Shown here: piece by piece, positions 53,713-62,809 of the stretch
How positions within the stretch are numbered: the first letter of the stretch is position 1
Layout of the letters: each line of letters opens with the position of its first letter
Assembly (NCBI GenBank): GCA_017433825.1
Contig: JAFRGL010000013.1
Location: 62,001-126,000, forward strand
Reading direction: 5' to 3'
Length of the DNA stretch: 64,000 bases
Origin: Eubacterium sp.
Lineage (GTDB): Bacteria; Bacillota; Clostridia; Lachnospirales; Lachnospiraceae
The notes under the pieces: model-generated
Database searches by the model: none
The model's input: the letters and a program-made list of their open reading frames with translations, nothing else
What the model was told of the DNA's origin: nothing
Program-made: the position numbers and the translations under genes

Positions 53713-53887
53713 CATTCTTATCCTTTCATGCATCGTTCTTTCAAAAGGTATTGCGGCGGCAGCTGCCGTCTATTTCATTATGTCTTAAATCCGGAAAATA
53801 GTAAAGGACTTTTCTGTGAAAATGTGCTATGATTTCCCTGAATAAACTGCGGCGGACAAACCGCCGGTGATACGGAAAGGATTTGCC

Positions 53888-54880
53888 ATGGAAATCGGAG
53901 GCTATCTCCAGCTGGACGAACTGAAGGGCCGGGAATTCTACCCGGATTTGATAAAAGTCAATCTCGCGCGCACTGCCATGCTGTGGCTTATGGAATCCAG
54001 GAACATTAAGAAGCTGCTGCTTCCGAAATTCCTGTGCGATTCCATGTACCTGGCCTGCGAACGGGGCGGTTACGATTATGAACTGTATGATCTGGATGAG
54101 AACCTGGACCCGGTGCTGGACCGGGAAATGGAAAAGGATGAATGGCTGCTTATCGTCAATTACTACGGCCAGCTTACGGATGAACATATACAGGCTTTGA
54201 AGGATAAATATGACCGGGTGATGCTGGACTATACCCAGAGCTTTTTCCGGAAGCCCCTGCCGGGCATCGATACCATTTATTCCTGCCGGAAATTCTTAGG
54301 GCTGTCCGACGGCGCCTACATCTCAACGGACTGCACCCTTACGGGCGGCAAGGACGCGGACGTGTCCATCGGGCGGATGGACCATGTGCTTGGCCGGTAC
54401 GAGGCCGCCGCGGGGGAATTCTACGGAAAGATGCTTTCGGTGGCGGACAGCTTCCACGAAGCTGATATCCGCACCATGTCCGCGCTGACGGCCAATCTCC
54501 TGAAAGCCATCGACTACGACCGGATTATCGAAGCCAGGCACGCCAACTATATGGAGCTTTCCGGCCTCCTGCCCTCGGACAATCCCTTTACGAAAACCGT
54601 GCCGGAGGCGCCTTTTGCCTATCCCTGGTACTGTGAAAACGGCCCGGCCTTAAGGAAAAGGCTTGCGAAGCGCAGCATTTTCGTGCCCACCAACTGGTCT
54701 TACCTTATAGGCCGGTACCCGTCAGGCACCCATGAGCATGACTGGTCCGCCGACATCCTGCCCCTGCCTGTGGATCAGCGCTATACCCCGGCGGACATGA
54801 AATACATGGCGGAGATCATCCTGGAGGAAAAGAAAAACTGTCGCAGGAAGGACAGCCGTAACTCCGGGACAAACCGGTAA
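53888..54880 (+). CDS. DegT/DnrJ/EryC1-like aminotransferase-fold protein
   Basis: The 330-residue protein shows the fold-type I layout seen in DegT enzymes: LLIVNYYGQLTDEHIQALKDKY, then VMLDYTQSFFR (PLP Asp), then SCRKFLGLSDGAYIS, where the Lys would be the PLP-binding residue. The C-terminus contains FVPTNWSYLIG and HDWSADILPLPVDQRY. It is shorter and more divergent than typical sugar aminotransferases. The ATG at 53888 has AAAGGA upstream. It may make an aminosugar or serve a surface glycan; no partner genes adjoin. Confidence 0.6.
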   Translation: MEIGGYLQLDELKGREFYPDLIKVNLARTAMLWLMESRNIKKLLLPKFLCDSMYLACERGGYDYELYDLDENLDPVLDREMEKDEWLLIVNYYGQLTDEHIQALKDKYDRVMLDYTQSFFRKPLPGIDTIYSCRKFLGLSDGAYISTDCTLTGGKDADVSIGRMDHVLGRYEAAAGEFYGKMLSVADSFHEADIRTMSALTANLLKAIDYDRIIEARHANYMELSGLLPSDNPFTKTVPEAPFAYPWYCENGPALRKRLAKRSIFVPTNWSYLIGRYPSGTHEHDWSADILPLPVDQRYTPADMKYMAEIILEEKKNCRRKDSRNSGTNR

Positions 54881-54948
54881 AACATGTGAAAGTTTACATA
54901 AGAAGCAATCGGAAATGCAGCATATTTTTAAGAAAGGAAAACGTAAAA

Positions 54949-55593
54949 ATGACCAAGATTATCGCCTTGAACGGAAGCCCCCGCAGAACCTGGAATACCG
55001 CGCAGATGGTGGAAGCCGCAGTACGCGGCGCCGCGGACGCCGGTGCGGAATGCGAACTCATCCACCTGACAGACCTGAAATACACCGGCTGTATGAGCTG
55101 TTTCGGCTGCAAAAGGCTGGGCGGGAAAAGCTTCGGCCGCTGCGCCTTAAGGGATGACCTGACGGAAGTGCTGGAAAAGGTTCTGACTGCGGACGGCGTC
55201 ATTATCGGCGCGCCAATCTATTTCGGCGATGTCACCGGCATGGTGCGCAATCTTTTCGAGCGCATCTGGGTCCCGGGACTTCTGTACAGCAAGGACGGCA
55301 GCATTGCCTATACGAAAAGAGTGAAAACCGCACTTATTTACACCATGAACTGCCCGGACGAGAACTTCTACAAGGATCTGATCGGCAGCCATAAAGCCAC
55401 CTTTGAACGGCTTGTGGGCGAGACGGAAACCCTTTGTGCCGTGGAGACCTGGCAGTTTGACGACTACAGTAAATATGCCTCCACAATGTTCGATGTGGAG
55501 GCACGTAGAAAGCGTCATGAAGAAGTCTTCCCGCAGGATCTGCAGAAAGCCTTCGAGCTGGGCAGGCGCATGGCCGGCTCAGATGCTGAATAG
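54949..55593 (+). CDS. Flavodoxin-family NAD(P)H-dependent FMN oxidoreductase
   Basis: The 214-residue protein begins MTKIIALNGSPRRTWNTAQ (FMN phosphate loop). It has CMSCFGCKRLGGKSFGRC, a Cys pair typical of iron-sulphur-flavoprotein-like members, and GAPIYFGDVTGMVRNLFER. The ATG at 54949 has AAAGGA ten bases upstream; a longer reading adds a basic unlikely leader. It follows the DegT-like gene by 68 bases. The physiological acceptor is unknown. It ends with a TAG stop. Confidence 0.85.
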   Translation: MTKIIALNGSPRRTWNTAQMVEAAVRGAADAGAECELIHLTDLKYTGCMSCFGCKRLGGKSFGRCALRDDLTEVLEKVLTADGVIIGAPIYFGDVTGMVRNLFERIWVPGLLYSKDGSIAYTKRVKTALIYTMNCPDENFYKDLIGSHKATFERLVGETETLCAVETWQFDDYSKYASTMFDVEARRKRHEEVFPQDLQKAFELGRRMAGSDAE

Positions 55594-55612
55594 AAGGTAG
55601 GGAAAAGCGGTT

Positions 55613-55804
55613 TTATCTTCTCTTCTTGCTGTCAATGATCATGAAAATCCAGATGGCAACGGGCACACCGATGAAGATAACGCCGAAAATGGGGTTCCTC
55701 CAGCCCTGGGACAGTCCCCCTGTTCTTCTGCTGGCCATAACCTGCTGGGCAGACATGGCAATCAGTACCGCTATGGAATAAAGCTTTACGAACCCTTTTT
55801 TCAC
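55613..55804 (-). CDS. Small membrane protein next to dacA
   Basis: The 63-residue protein has two hydrophobic segments (LYSIAVLIAM and FGVIFIGVPVAIWIFMII) and a basic end (DSKKRR). Its start overlaps the dacA stop by four bases, so it is co-translated. It is convergent with the flavoprotein gene. The function is unknown. Confidence 0.55.
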   Translation of the reverse strand: MKKGFVKLYSIAVLIAMSAQQVMASRRTGGLSQGWRNPIFGVIFIGVPVAIWIFMIIDSKKRR

Positions 55805-57111
55805 TTTTTTCTCTCCTTTGTGTTGTTTGCCGGTTTTCTGCCGGTATTATTGGATGAAGCCCTGGCGGAGGAATTTCCTTCCGTCCGGGTTTTCTTTTTC
55901 TGTGCTTCACGCCTTCTTCTGGCACGTTCCCTGCGCTGTTTCTCCCTGACGGCGGCATTTATGCCGACGGCCACCAGGATGGCCAGGATGATTATCAGAA
56001 TCACGATAACCGCCGTATAGCTTTTTCTGTGTCCGCCCGGTTCCGTGCCGTTTCCTTCCGAAGACGGTTCCGGCGTGACAGCTGCAGGCGTGCCGTTTTC
56101 GGAAGAAGCACTTGTGCCGGCCGCTGCTTCAGCGGATTCGGATACGGTTTCCTCCGCCGGTATGGCCGTGGGTAACGGTTCCGGTGTGGCTGCAGGCGCC
56201 GGGTCCGGGAAGGTGTTGTTGAAGCCGTAATCCAGGATGGTGTGCATGTCGAAGATAATGCCTTCGCCGCTGCCGTGGCCCATAATGACGCCGATAAGCG
56301 TTCTGCCGTTCCGTTCGGCTGCCATCACCAGGGTGGACATGGCCTCGTCCGTGTTGCCGGTCTTGCCGCCCAGGGTTCCCTCGTAGTAAAACCTGCCTTC
56401 CTTGAGCATTTCCAGATGGGTATCATAATACCGTGCCCCGGAATAGTTGGTCTCCGGTATGACAATCTGCAGTCTGGAAATGATTTCCCGGAATTTCTGG
56501 TATTTCAATGCTTCCTGCATAATCAGCGCAATGTCATGGGCGCTGGTGTAATGGTTGGGATCATGCAGGCCGCTGGCATTCGCGAAATGGGTGTGGGTGC
56601 AGCCAAGCTGCGCGGCCCTGGCATTCATCATATCCGCAAAGGCTTCCACCGAGCCGGCTATATAGGCGGCCATCTGGGTGGACACGTCGTTGGCGGATTT
56701 CACCAGGATCATCTGCAGGCACTCTTCCACCGTAAATATTTCCCCGTAGGTGGGGGTAATATTGGAGCTTCCCGCATAGGCATCCGCCATGCCAATCTCG
56801 TTCATGGTCACAAGAGACGTCATGTCGCAGTTGTCCATGATGAGGATGGCGGTCATTACCTTCGTAATGCTGGCCGGATACCGCTCGGCATCCATTCCCT
56901 TGGCATACAGTACCTGGCTGGTGTCCGCATCCATGACGCAGGCGGTATAGGCGGAAATATCCGGGCCGGCAGGCCAGCCTTCCCAGGTATTGGATTCCAC
57001 CTCGAAATAGGTCTGTCCTTCATCCACCTGCGCGGCCGCCGGCAGCGCCGCGCCGGCCAGTAGCAGGACCGCAAGGACCAGTCCCCAGACTTTCCATTTG
57101 ATTTTCTTCAT
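55801..57111 (-). CDS. D-alanyl-D-alanine carboxypeptidase (PBP5/DacF type)
   Basis: The 436-residue protein has a signal peptide (VLAVLLLAGAALPAAAQ), the SxxK motif in YPASITKVMTAIL, the SxN motif in VKSANDVS and the KTG motif in LGGKTGNTDEA. A Pro/Glu/Ala-rich linker, a C-terminal membrane helix and a basic tail (KQRRERARRRREAQKKK) follow. It removes the terminal D-Ala of peptidoglycan stems on the outer face of the membrane. It lacks the full PBP5 C-terminal beta domain. GGAG precedes the ATG. Confidence 0.92.
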   Translation of the reverse strand: MKKIKWKVWGLVLAVLLLAGAALPAAAQVDEGQTYFEVESNTWEGWPAGPDISAYTACVMDADTSQVLYAKGMDAERYPASITKVMTAILIMDNCDMTSLVTMNEIGMADAYAGSSNITPTYGEIFTVEECLQMILVKSANDVSTQMAAYIAGSVEAFADMMNARAAQLGCTHTHFANASGLHDPNHYTSAHDIALIMQEALKYQKFREIISRLQIVIPETNYSGARYYDTHLEMLKEGRFYYEGTLGGKTGNTDEAMSTLVMAAERNGRTLIGVIMGHGSGEGIIFDMHTILDYGFNNTFPDPAPAATPEPLPTAIPAEETVSESAEAAAGTSASSENGTPAAVTPEPSSEGNGTEPGGHRKSYTAVIVILIIILAILVAVGINAAVREKQRRERARRRREAQKKKTRTEGNSSARASSNNTGRKPANNTKERKK

Positions 57112-57173
57112 ACGTTTCTCCGGTTGCAGTTATCTTAAAAAGAATACGGGACGGCCGTACCTTTTTTACTATA

Positions 57174-58397
57174 TCAGATTATCACGGGCTTTTCATCAAC
57201 AAAAATACATTTTCCGATTTTTGCCATAAGTCCCGCGCATTCTTCCTCATCCGCCGTGGCCAGAATCACCTGGCCGATGCGGTCCGTGCCGTTCTCCGGC
57301 AGGTATACCTTCTCCCCTTCCTCATAATCAAGGGAAATGTCCAGCACCGGCCCGGTTTTAAGCCGTGCCAGGCCTTCCCGGTCAATCCTTGTGATGGTTC
57401 CGGTTCTGTCGCTGAAAACGAGCCTGCTCATGCAGGGCCTGGCGGAAAGGTCCCCGGGCTTTTCAGCCTGTCCCAGCGCGGCTTCGATAATCAGCCGGTA
57501 ATAATCCGCGCCGGTGTAATACGATGCCACTTCCGGAATGCCGGTGGCGCCGCAGCGGCCGCCCATTTCCAGGAAATACGGCAGCCCGTCCACGATCATG
57601 ATGTCCGCATTGACGGCACAGTTATCCGCGCCGGAGGCTTTTACTGCCAGGGCAAGCTGCCTCTCCAGCTCCTCCGTCAGCGCTTCGCTTCCCCGGAAAG
57701 GGAAGCTGTGTCCGGCAGGCATGCCTGCCCGGCGGGTTTTATACACTTCTTTATTGTGGGGCAGGAACAGCACGGCTTCCCCGTTCAGGATGAAGGCATC
57801 CAGGCCGATTTCATAACCGCCCGTGAGGCATTTCTCCACCACAATCCTGCCGCTTCTGGAGACCTTCACGGCCTCGTCATAAGCCTCTTTCAGGTCTTCG
57901 AAGGATTCCACCTTCGTAATACCCCGGCTTCCGGAGCTGTCAGGCGCCTTGGCCATCACCGGATAACCGATTTCTTCCGCTGCCTGCCCGGCTTCTTCAA
58001 AGCTTTCCGCCACACGGAAATCAGCGGTCCGCACCCCGCCCTTTTTAAACATTTCCTTCATGGCGCATTTGTCGGAGAGAACCGACGCGGCCGGTACGGA
58101 AATGCCGGGAAGATGCAAGGCTTCACAGACTGCCGCCAGCGCCGGGACGCACACGTCCGTGCCCGTGGTGCAGATGCCGTCAATCTTCTCCTCTTCCGCC
58201 GCAGCAAGGATGCCGGATACGTCCGTGGTATTGATATACAGGCATTTGTCCGCTTCCGCGAAACCGGGATAATGCCCGGGAATGCTGACCGCAATGGTAT
58301 AAAGGCCCATTTCCCTGGCTTTTCTTATCAGGGGCAGCTGGTAAATGCCCGCCCCCAGTATCATCAGTTTTTTAACCGGTTTATGCTCCGCTGTCAT
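57174..58397 (-). CDS. ATP-grasp family ligase
   Basis: The 407-residue protein has an N-terminal Rossmann-like domain (KLMILGAGIYQLPLIRKAREMG; DGICTTGTDVC) and the ATP-grasp core (GYPVMAKAPDSSGSRGITKV; FLEMGGRCGATGIPE). It resembles carbamoyl-phosphate-synthase-like or PurK-like ligases joining a carboxylate to an amine. Its stop overlaps the start of the glycosyltransferase by four bases (ATGA). The pair could modify a surface polymer or lipid carrier, but the substrate is unknown. Confidence 0.8.
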   Translation of the reverse strand: MTAEHKPVKKLMILGAGIYQLPLIRKAREMGLYTIAVSIPGHYPGFAEADKCLYINTTDVSGILAAAEEEKIDGICTTGTDVCVPALAAVCEALHLPGISVPAASVLSDKCAMKEMFKKGGVRTADFRVAESFEEAGQAAEEIGYPVMAKAPDSSGSRGITKVESFEDLKEAYDEAVKVSRSGRIVVEKCLTGGYEIGLDAFILNGEAVLFLPHNKEVYKTRRAGMPAGHSFPFRGSEALTEELERQLALAVKASGADNCAVNADIMIVDGLPYFLEMGGRCGATGIPEVASYYTGADYYRLIIEAALGQAEKPGDLSARPCMSRLVFSDRTGTITRIDREGLARLKTGPVLDISLDYEEGEKVYLPENGTDRIGQVILATADEEECAGLMAKIGKCIFVDEKPVII

Positions 58398-59335
58398 TTA
58401 TTGTCCTTCTTTTCAGGGACATTTACGGTATCCCTGATAATGTACTGGGGCGTGTCGCTTAAGGCCATAACCGCCTTGCCCACATATTCCCCGATAATGC
58501 CGATAACCAGCAGCACCAGGCCGAAGAAAAAGACCATGGCGCTCATGAGCGAAGCCCAGCCCATCAGGATATCCGGATGAATCAGCTTCCGGATAACCAC
58601 GACGATGGCGAGTATAATGCCCGCCGCCGAAGCGATGCCGCCCAGGACGGTGGCGATGCGCAGGGGAATCACTGAGTAGTTCAGGTAGGCCATCCACAGC
58701 TTCAGAAGCTTTTTGAAGGTGTAGTTCGAGGTGCCGTATTCCCTCTTGTGATGTTCGATTTCCACGTTGCCTATGCGGTCGGTGATCCGGTAAAAGATGC
58801 CGTCCACATAAGGATTGAAGCCTTTGTACTTAACCGCTTCGTCCCGCACGGCCCTGGTGATGATCCAGAAATTGCTGGAGGCAATGTTCTTCGGCCGGCC
58901 CAGAAGGATCCGGGAAGTAACCTTATTGATCCAGCTGCTTAAGTTCTTCGCCTTCGAATTCTTATGCGTTTTGTAGATGCCGTAGGCCAGGTCGTAGCCT
59001 TCCTCCAGCTTGGCGATAATCTTCGGAATCTGGGAGGGATGCGTCTGCATGTCGTCGTCCATGCCCATGATATAGTCGCCGTTTGTATAGTTCAGCCCGC
59101 ACATCAGCGCATTATGCTGCCCGAAATTGCGCATCAGGCTGATGCCCTTGACATTACTGTATTTTTTCGCCAGTTTTTTAATCTGTCCGTAGGTATTGTC
59201 CCGGGAATTGTCATTTACCAGGACAAACTCGCAGGTGTAGCCTTCCATCTGCTCAAACTGTTCCATGGTCAGCTCCACCACCTTGGCGATGGATTTTTCG
59301 CTGTTGTAACAGGGTATTACAATCGAAACCAGCAT
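58394..59335 (-). CDS. Family 2 glycosyltransferase with membrane anchor (DPM1/GtrB-like)
   Basis: The 313-residue protein has a GT-A domain (VSIVIPCYNSEKSIAKVVE; FVLVNDNSRDNT; DYIMGMDDDMQTHPSQIP with the DxD-like DDD). Two C-terminal membrane helices (about 232-255 and 266-290) follow, as in polyprenyl-phosphate hexosyltransferases. It would load a sugar on undecaprenyl phosphate. The ATG at 59335 has AAAGGA six bases upstream. It is coupled to the ATP-grasp gene. Confidence 0.88.
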   Translation of the reverse strand: MLVSIVIPCYNSEKSIAKVVELTMEQFEQMEGYTCEFVLVNDNSRDNTYGQIKKLAKKYSNVKGISLMRNFGQHNALMCGLNYTNGDYIMGMDDDMQTHPSQIPKIIAKLEEGYDLAYGIYKTHKNSKAKNLSSWINKVTSRILLGRPKNIASSNFWIITRAVRDEAVKYKGFNPYVDGIFYRITDRIGNVEIEHHKREYGTSNYTFKKLLKLWMAYLNYSVIPLRIATVLGGIASAAGIILAIVVVIRKLIHPDILMGWASLMSAMVFFFGLVLLVIGIIGEYVGKAVMALSDTPQYIIRDTVNVPEKKDNK

Positions 59336-59486
59336 CTTATTCCTTTCCGCTCTCCCGCCGGATGAACAGGCGGGGATTTCCGGTATTTTGTCGGCTGCCG
59401 ACATAATCCGTAATATTATACATCAAACGTACGTTTTTGTACAGCAGTGAATATGCGAACCGGAAGCCCCGGCAAAATGCGGCCGG

Positions 59487-60896
59487 TCACGCCTGCCAGT
59501 CCGTATGGAAAAACATGCCTTCCGGCCGGTCCGTCCGCTCATATGTATGCGCCCCGAAGAAGTCCCGCATGGCCTGCAGGAGGTTTGCCGGAAGGCCTGC
59601 ATCCGTCGAACCGTCAAACCAGGCCAGGCCTGCGGAAAACGCCGGTACGGGAATGCCCGCAAGCACGGCATAAGACGTCACCTCCCGCAGGGAAGCGAGT
59701 CCGTCCGCCGTTTTCTGCCGGAAATATCCGTCGCAAAGGAGACCCGGCAAGGCGGGATCCTTTTCGTAAGCTTTCCGGATTTCTGACAGAAATACGCTCC
59801 TTATGATGCAGCCGCCTTCCCATGAGCGCGCAATGCCGGCATAATCCGGCTGCCATCCGTAATGCGCTGAAGCGGCGCGCAGCAGGTCAAAGCCCTGGGC
59901 GTAGGAAAACAGCTTTGCCGTATATAAAGCCTTCTGCAGTTTTTCAATGAAAGCCTTCCTGTCACCTTCAAAAGGAGGGATTTTCTTCGGGTAAAGGCCG
60001 GAAAGCGCTTCCCTTTCCTTTTTCCGGGCGGACAGGAAGCGGGCAGATACCGCCTCCGTGATAAGGTTTAAGCTGACGTCTTCCTCCAGAGCGGTCATGC
60101 CGGCCCATTTCCCCGTGCCTTTCTGGCCGGCCCGGTCCAGGATGCGGTCAACCGTGTAAATGCCGTCAGGTTCCTTATGCGCCAGGATTTTTCCGGTGAT
60201 TTCTATCAGATAGCTTTCCAGTCCGGTCCGGTTCCAGCCGCTGAAGATGCCGCTCATTTCCTCATTGGAAAGGTGCAGCGCCTTGCGTAAGATATCATAG
60301 CTTTCGCAGATAAGCTGGATGTCCCCGTACTCGATGCCGTTGTGCACCATTTTCACAAAATGGCCCGCGCCGCCTTCCCCCATCCAGGAACAGCAGGGAA
60401 AGCCGTCCGGCGTTTTCGCGCAGACAGCGGTAAGAACGGGCCGGATCAGCGGCCAGGCAGCCTTTGAGCCGCCGGGCATCATGGAAGGCCCGGTCAGGGC
60501 GCCTTTTTCACCGCCGGAAACGCCGCAGCCCACATACAGCAGACCTGCTTTTTCCGCTTCCGTAACCCTGCGGTCCGTATCCTTAAAATTGCTGTTTCCG
60601 CCGTCAATCAGGATATCCCCGGGGGAAAGAAGGGGGATCAGCTCCGAAACAAGCCAGTCCACCGGCTCTCCGGCAGGCACCATCATGAATACTTTACGCG
60701 GCGTTTCCAGAAGGCCGGCCAGTTCAGGCAGGGATTCTGCCGGCAGGAAGCCCTCTTCCGCCAGCGCCGCCGTTTTCTTTTCATCCGTATCGAAAACCGC
60801 CACCGAAAAGCCTCTGCTTTTCATGTTCCTTGCCAGGTTCGCGCCCATGACGCCCAGGCCTGCCATGGCGATATCCGCTTTTTCCTTCCGGTTCAT
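59487..60896 (-). CDS. gnd: 6-phosphogluconate dehydrogenase, decarboxylating
   Basis: The 469-residue protein has AMAGLGVMGANLARNM (NADP loop), DGGNSNFKDTDRR, GCGVSGGEKGALTGPSMMPGG and the catalytic FVKMVHNGIEYGDIQLI. It oxidises 6-phosphogluconate to ribulose 5-phosphate with NADP+. It overlaps the sugar-kinase gene by four bases, which suggests a gluconate or ketogluconate route. Confidence 0.94.
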   Translation of the reverse strand: MNRKEKADIAMAGLGVMGANLARNMKSRGFSVAVFDTDEKKTAALAEEGFLPAESLPELAGLLETPRKVFMMVPAGEPVDWLVSELIPLLSPGDILIDGGNSNFKDTDRRVTEAEKAGLLYVGCGVSGGEKGALTGPSMMPGGSKAAWPLIRPVLTAVCAKTPDGFPCCSWMGEGGAGHFVKMVHNGIEYGDIQLICESYDILRKALHLSNEEMSGIFSGWNRTGLESYLIEITGKILAHKEPDGIYTVDRILDRAGQKGTGKWAGMTALEEDVSLNLITEAVSARFLSARKKEREALSGLYPKKIPPFEGDRKAFIEKLQKALYTAKLFSYAQGFDLLRAASAHYGWQPDYAGIARSWEGGCIIRSVFLSEIRKAYEKDPALPGLLCDGYFRQKTADGLASLREVTSYAVLAGIPVPAFSAGLAWFDGSTDAGLPANLLQAMRDFFGAHTYERTDRPEGMFFHTDWQA

Positions 60897-61987
60897 CTGT
60901 CCAGATCCCTGCCTCCGTTATAGATTTCTTCCAGCTGTCTCTCATCCGCCGGTACCGCATAGTCCGTCAGGCTGCTGCAGGCCAGGGCGCCGCAGGAAAC
61001 TGCCACGGGCAGCCATTTCTCCTTCGGCATATCCTTTAAGACGGCATACAGAAGGCCTCCCGTCATCGCGTCACCGGTTCCGATGCAGTCCGTCACCGGG
61101 ATGCGGCGGTAGTTTTCGGTATACCAGCCGCCTTCCGCCCACAGGCAGTCACCCACCAGGTGGTCCGCCGCGTTTATTATTTTCCGGAAGGGCAGCGCCA
61201 GCACTTTCGCTTTCGGAAAACGGTATCTTACCTCGTCCAGGAGGTTTCTGTAACGTTCAAAGTCACCTTCACTGCCTTCCTTAACGGGTTTCGGCTTACT
61301 GCCGTGCAGATGCTCCTCCGGAAGATCCAGGCAGAAGCAGTAATCCTCGTCCGTACCCTCCAGGATATCGGAAAGCGCCGCCAGCTGTGTGAAAACCGGC
61401 AGGAGTTCTTCCTTCCTGCCCTCCCAAAGTGAAGCGCGGTAATTCAGATCGAAGGAAACCAGGGTGCCGGCTTCGGATGCGGCCTTTGCTGCCTGAAGGC
61501 AGCAGTCGGCTGCCGAGGGGCTTACGGCCGCAATCAGGCCGGACAGATGCAGGATCTGCACGCCGTCTTCCCGGAATATTTTATTGAAATCAAAGTCGGA
61601 AGCGGAAATCAGCTGCCCGGCTTCGCCTGCCCGGTCATTCCAGACCCGGGGCAGCCTGAGGCCTTCGCCGCTGTCCGCGATATTAAACTGATGGCGGTAT
61701 CCCCAGGGGCCTTCCTGGGAAATCTCTTTTCCCGTAAAGTCGATGCCCCTCATCCGAAGCTGCCTGCGGATAAATGCCGCAACCGGGCTTTCCCGGACGA
61801 AATTCGTCATCGCCAGTGTCTTCATCCCCAGGGAAGAGGCGATATTCAGGGCATTGGTCTCCGCGCTGGAAGCCTGCATGAAAAACCGGGTGCTGTCCTG
61901 CACCGTCTGCCGGTTCTCCGGCGTCAGCCGCACGCCCATGCTGGTAATACAGGCCAGGGCGTATTTACAGTTGCTTTTCAGATTCAT
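60893..61987 (-). CDS. PfkB-family sugar kinase (2-keto-3-deoxygluconate kinase-like)
   Basis: The 364-residue ribokinase-fold protein has AETNALNIASSLGMKTLAMTN near the N-terminus and the catalytic CIGTGDAMTGGLLYAVL near residue 310. LVSFDLNYRASLW is typical of KDG kinases. It would phosphorylate a keto-sugar acid. Its stop overlaps the gnd start (ATGA), so kinase and dehydrogenase are co-translated. GAGGG precedes the ATG. Confidence 0.82.
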   Translation of the reverse strand: MNLKSNCKYALACITSMGVRLTPENRQTVQDSTRFFMQASSAETNALNIASSLGMKTLAMTNFVRESPVAAFIRRQLRMRGIDFTGKEISQEGPWGYRHQFNIADSGEGLRLPRVWNDRAGEAGQLISASDFDFNKIFREDGVQILHLSGLIAAVSPSAADCCLQAAKAASEAGTLVSFDLNYRASLWEGRKEELLPVFTQLAALSDILEGTDEDYCFCLDLPEEHLHGSKPKPVKEGSEGDFERYRNLLDEVRYRFPKAKVLALPFRKIINAADHLVGDCLWAEGGWYTENYRRIPVTDCIGTGDAMTGGLLYAVLKDMPKEKWLPVAVSCGALACSSLTDYAVPADERQLEEIYNGGRDLDR

Positions 61988-62090
61988 GGCATTTCCCTCT
62001 GACTGTGGTTTAATTATCCGACGCTTAAGGATGCCATATTATACACCGGCCGGGAATGATAACACAAGCCGTTTTCCTTAAGAAACGTTT

Positions 62091-62119
62091 TTGCTTTTCC
62101 CGGCGGATCATGGTAAAAT
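62091..62119 (+). promoter_or_regulatory. Sigma-A-type promoter of the flavodoxin-family gene
   Basis: -35 TTGCTT (62091-62096) and -10 TAAAAT (62114-62119) are separated by 17 bases; the coding start follows at 62158. Confidence 0.65.
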
Positions 62120-62157
62120 GGCCGCATAAACACCACAATGCAAAAAGGAGAAAAGCA

Positions 62158-62778
62158 ATGAAAGTACTTATTATCAACGGCAGTCCCCATGCCGCAGGCA
62201 ACACATACATCGCCCTCCACGAAATGGAGAAAATATTCGAAGCGGAAGGCGTGGAATACGAAACCGTCCAGGTCGGCCACCTGGAGCTGCACGGCTGTGT
62301 CGGCTGCCACGGCTGCATGAAGCTGGGCAAATGCGTGTTCAATGACATTGTCAACGAGCTGGCTGTCAAATTCGAGGAATGCGACGGCCTGGTCGTAGGC
62401 TCCCCGGTGCATTTTGCATCCGCCGGCGGCGCGGTCATCTCCGTCCTGGACCGTCTGTTCTTCTCCACGCATTTCAACAAGGCCATGAAGGTGGGTGCTG
62501 CAGTCTGTGCCGCAAGGCGCGGCGGCCTTACCGCCACCTTTGACCAGCTGAACAAATACTTCACCATTTCCGGCATGCCGGTGGCCTCCGGCCAGTACTG
62601 GAACGGTATCCACGGCAGCATGCCCGGCGAAGCCGAGCAGGACGGCGAAGGCATGCAGATGATGCGCACCCTTGCCAGGAATATGGTGTTCCTGATGAAG
62701 AGCATTGCTCTGGGCAAGGAGAAATACGGCCTGCCCGAGCCGGAAAAAGACCGGGTAATGACCAATTTCATCCGCTGA
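62158..62778 (+). CDS. Flavodoxin-family FMN reductase with Cys pair
   Basis: The 206-residue protein begins MKVLIINGSPHAAGNTYIAL, with GCVGCHGCMKLGKC near residue 46 and VVGSPVHFASAGGAVISVLDR. It is of the same type as the protein at 54949-55593 and shares the Cys pattern. AAAAGGAG precedes the ATG. A downstream amidohydrolase follows after 31 bases. Confidence 0.88.
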   Translation: MKVLIINGSPHAAGNTYIALHEMEKIFEAEGVEYETVQVGHLELHGCVGCHGCMKLGKCVFNDIVNELAVKFEECDGLVVGSPVHFASAGGAVISVLDRLFFSTHFNKAMKVGAAVCAARRGGLTATFDQLNKYFTISGMPVASGQYWNGIHGSMPGEAEQDGEGMQMMRTLARNMVFLMKSIALGKEKYGLPEPEKDRVMTNFIR

Positions 62779-62809
62779 GAAGACATAAAGGATAAGCATA
62801 CAGTTACCG

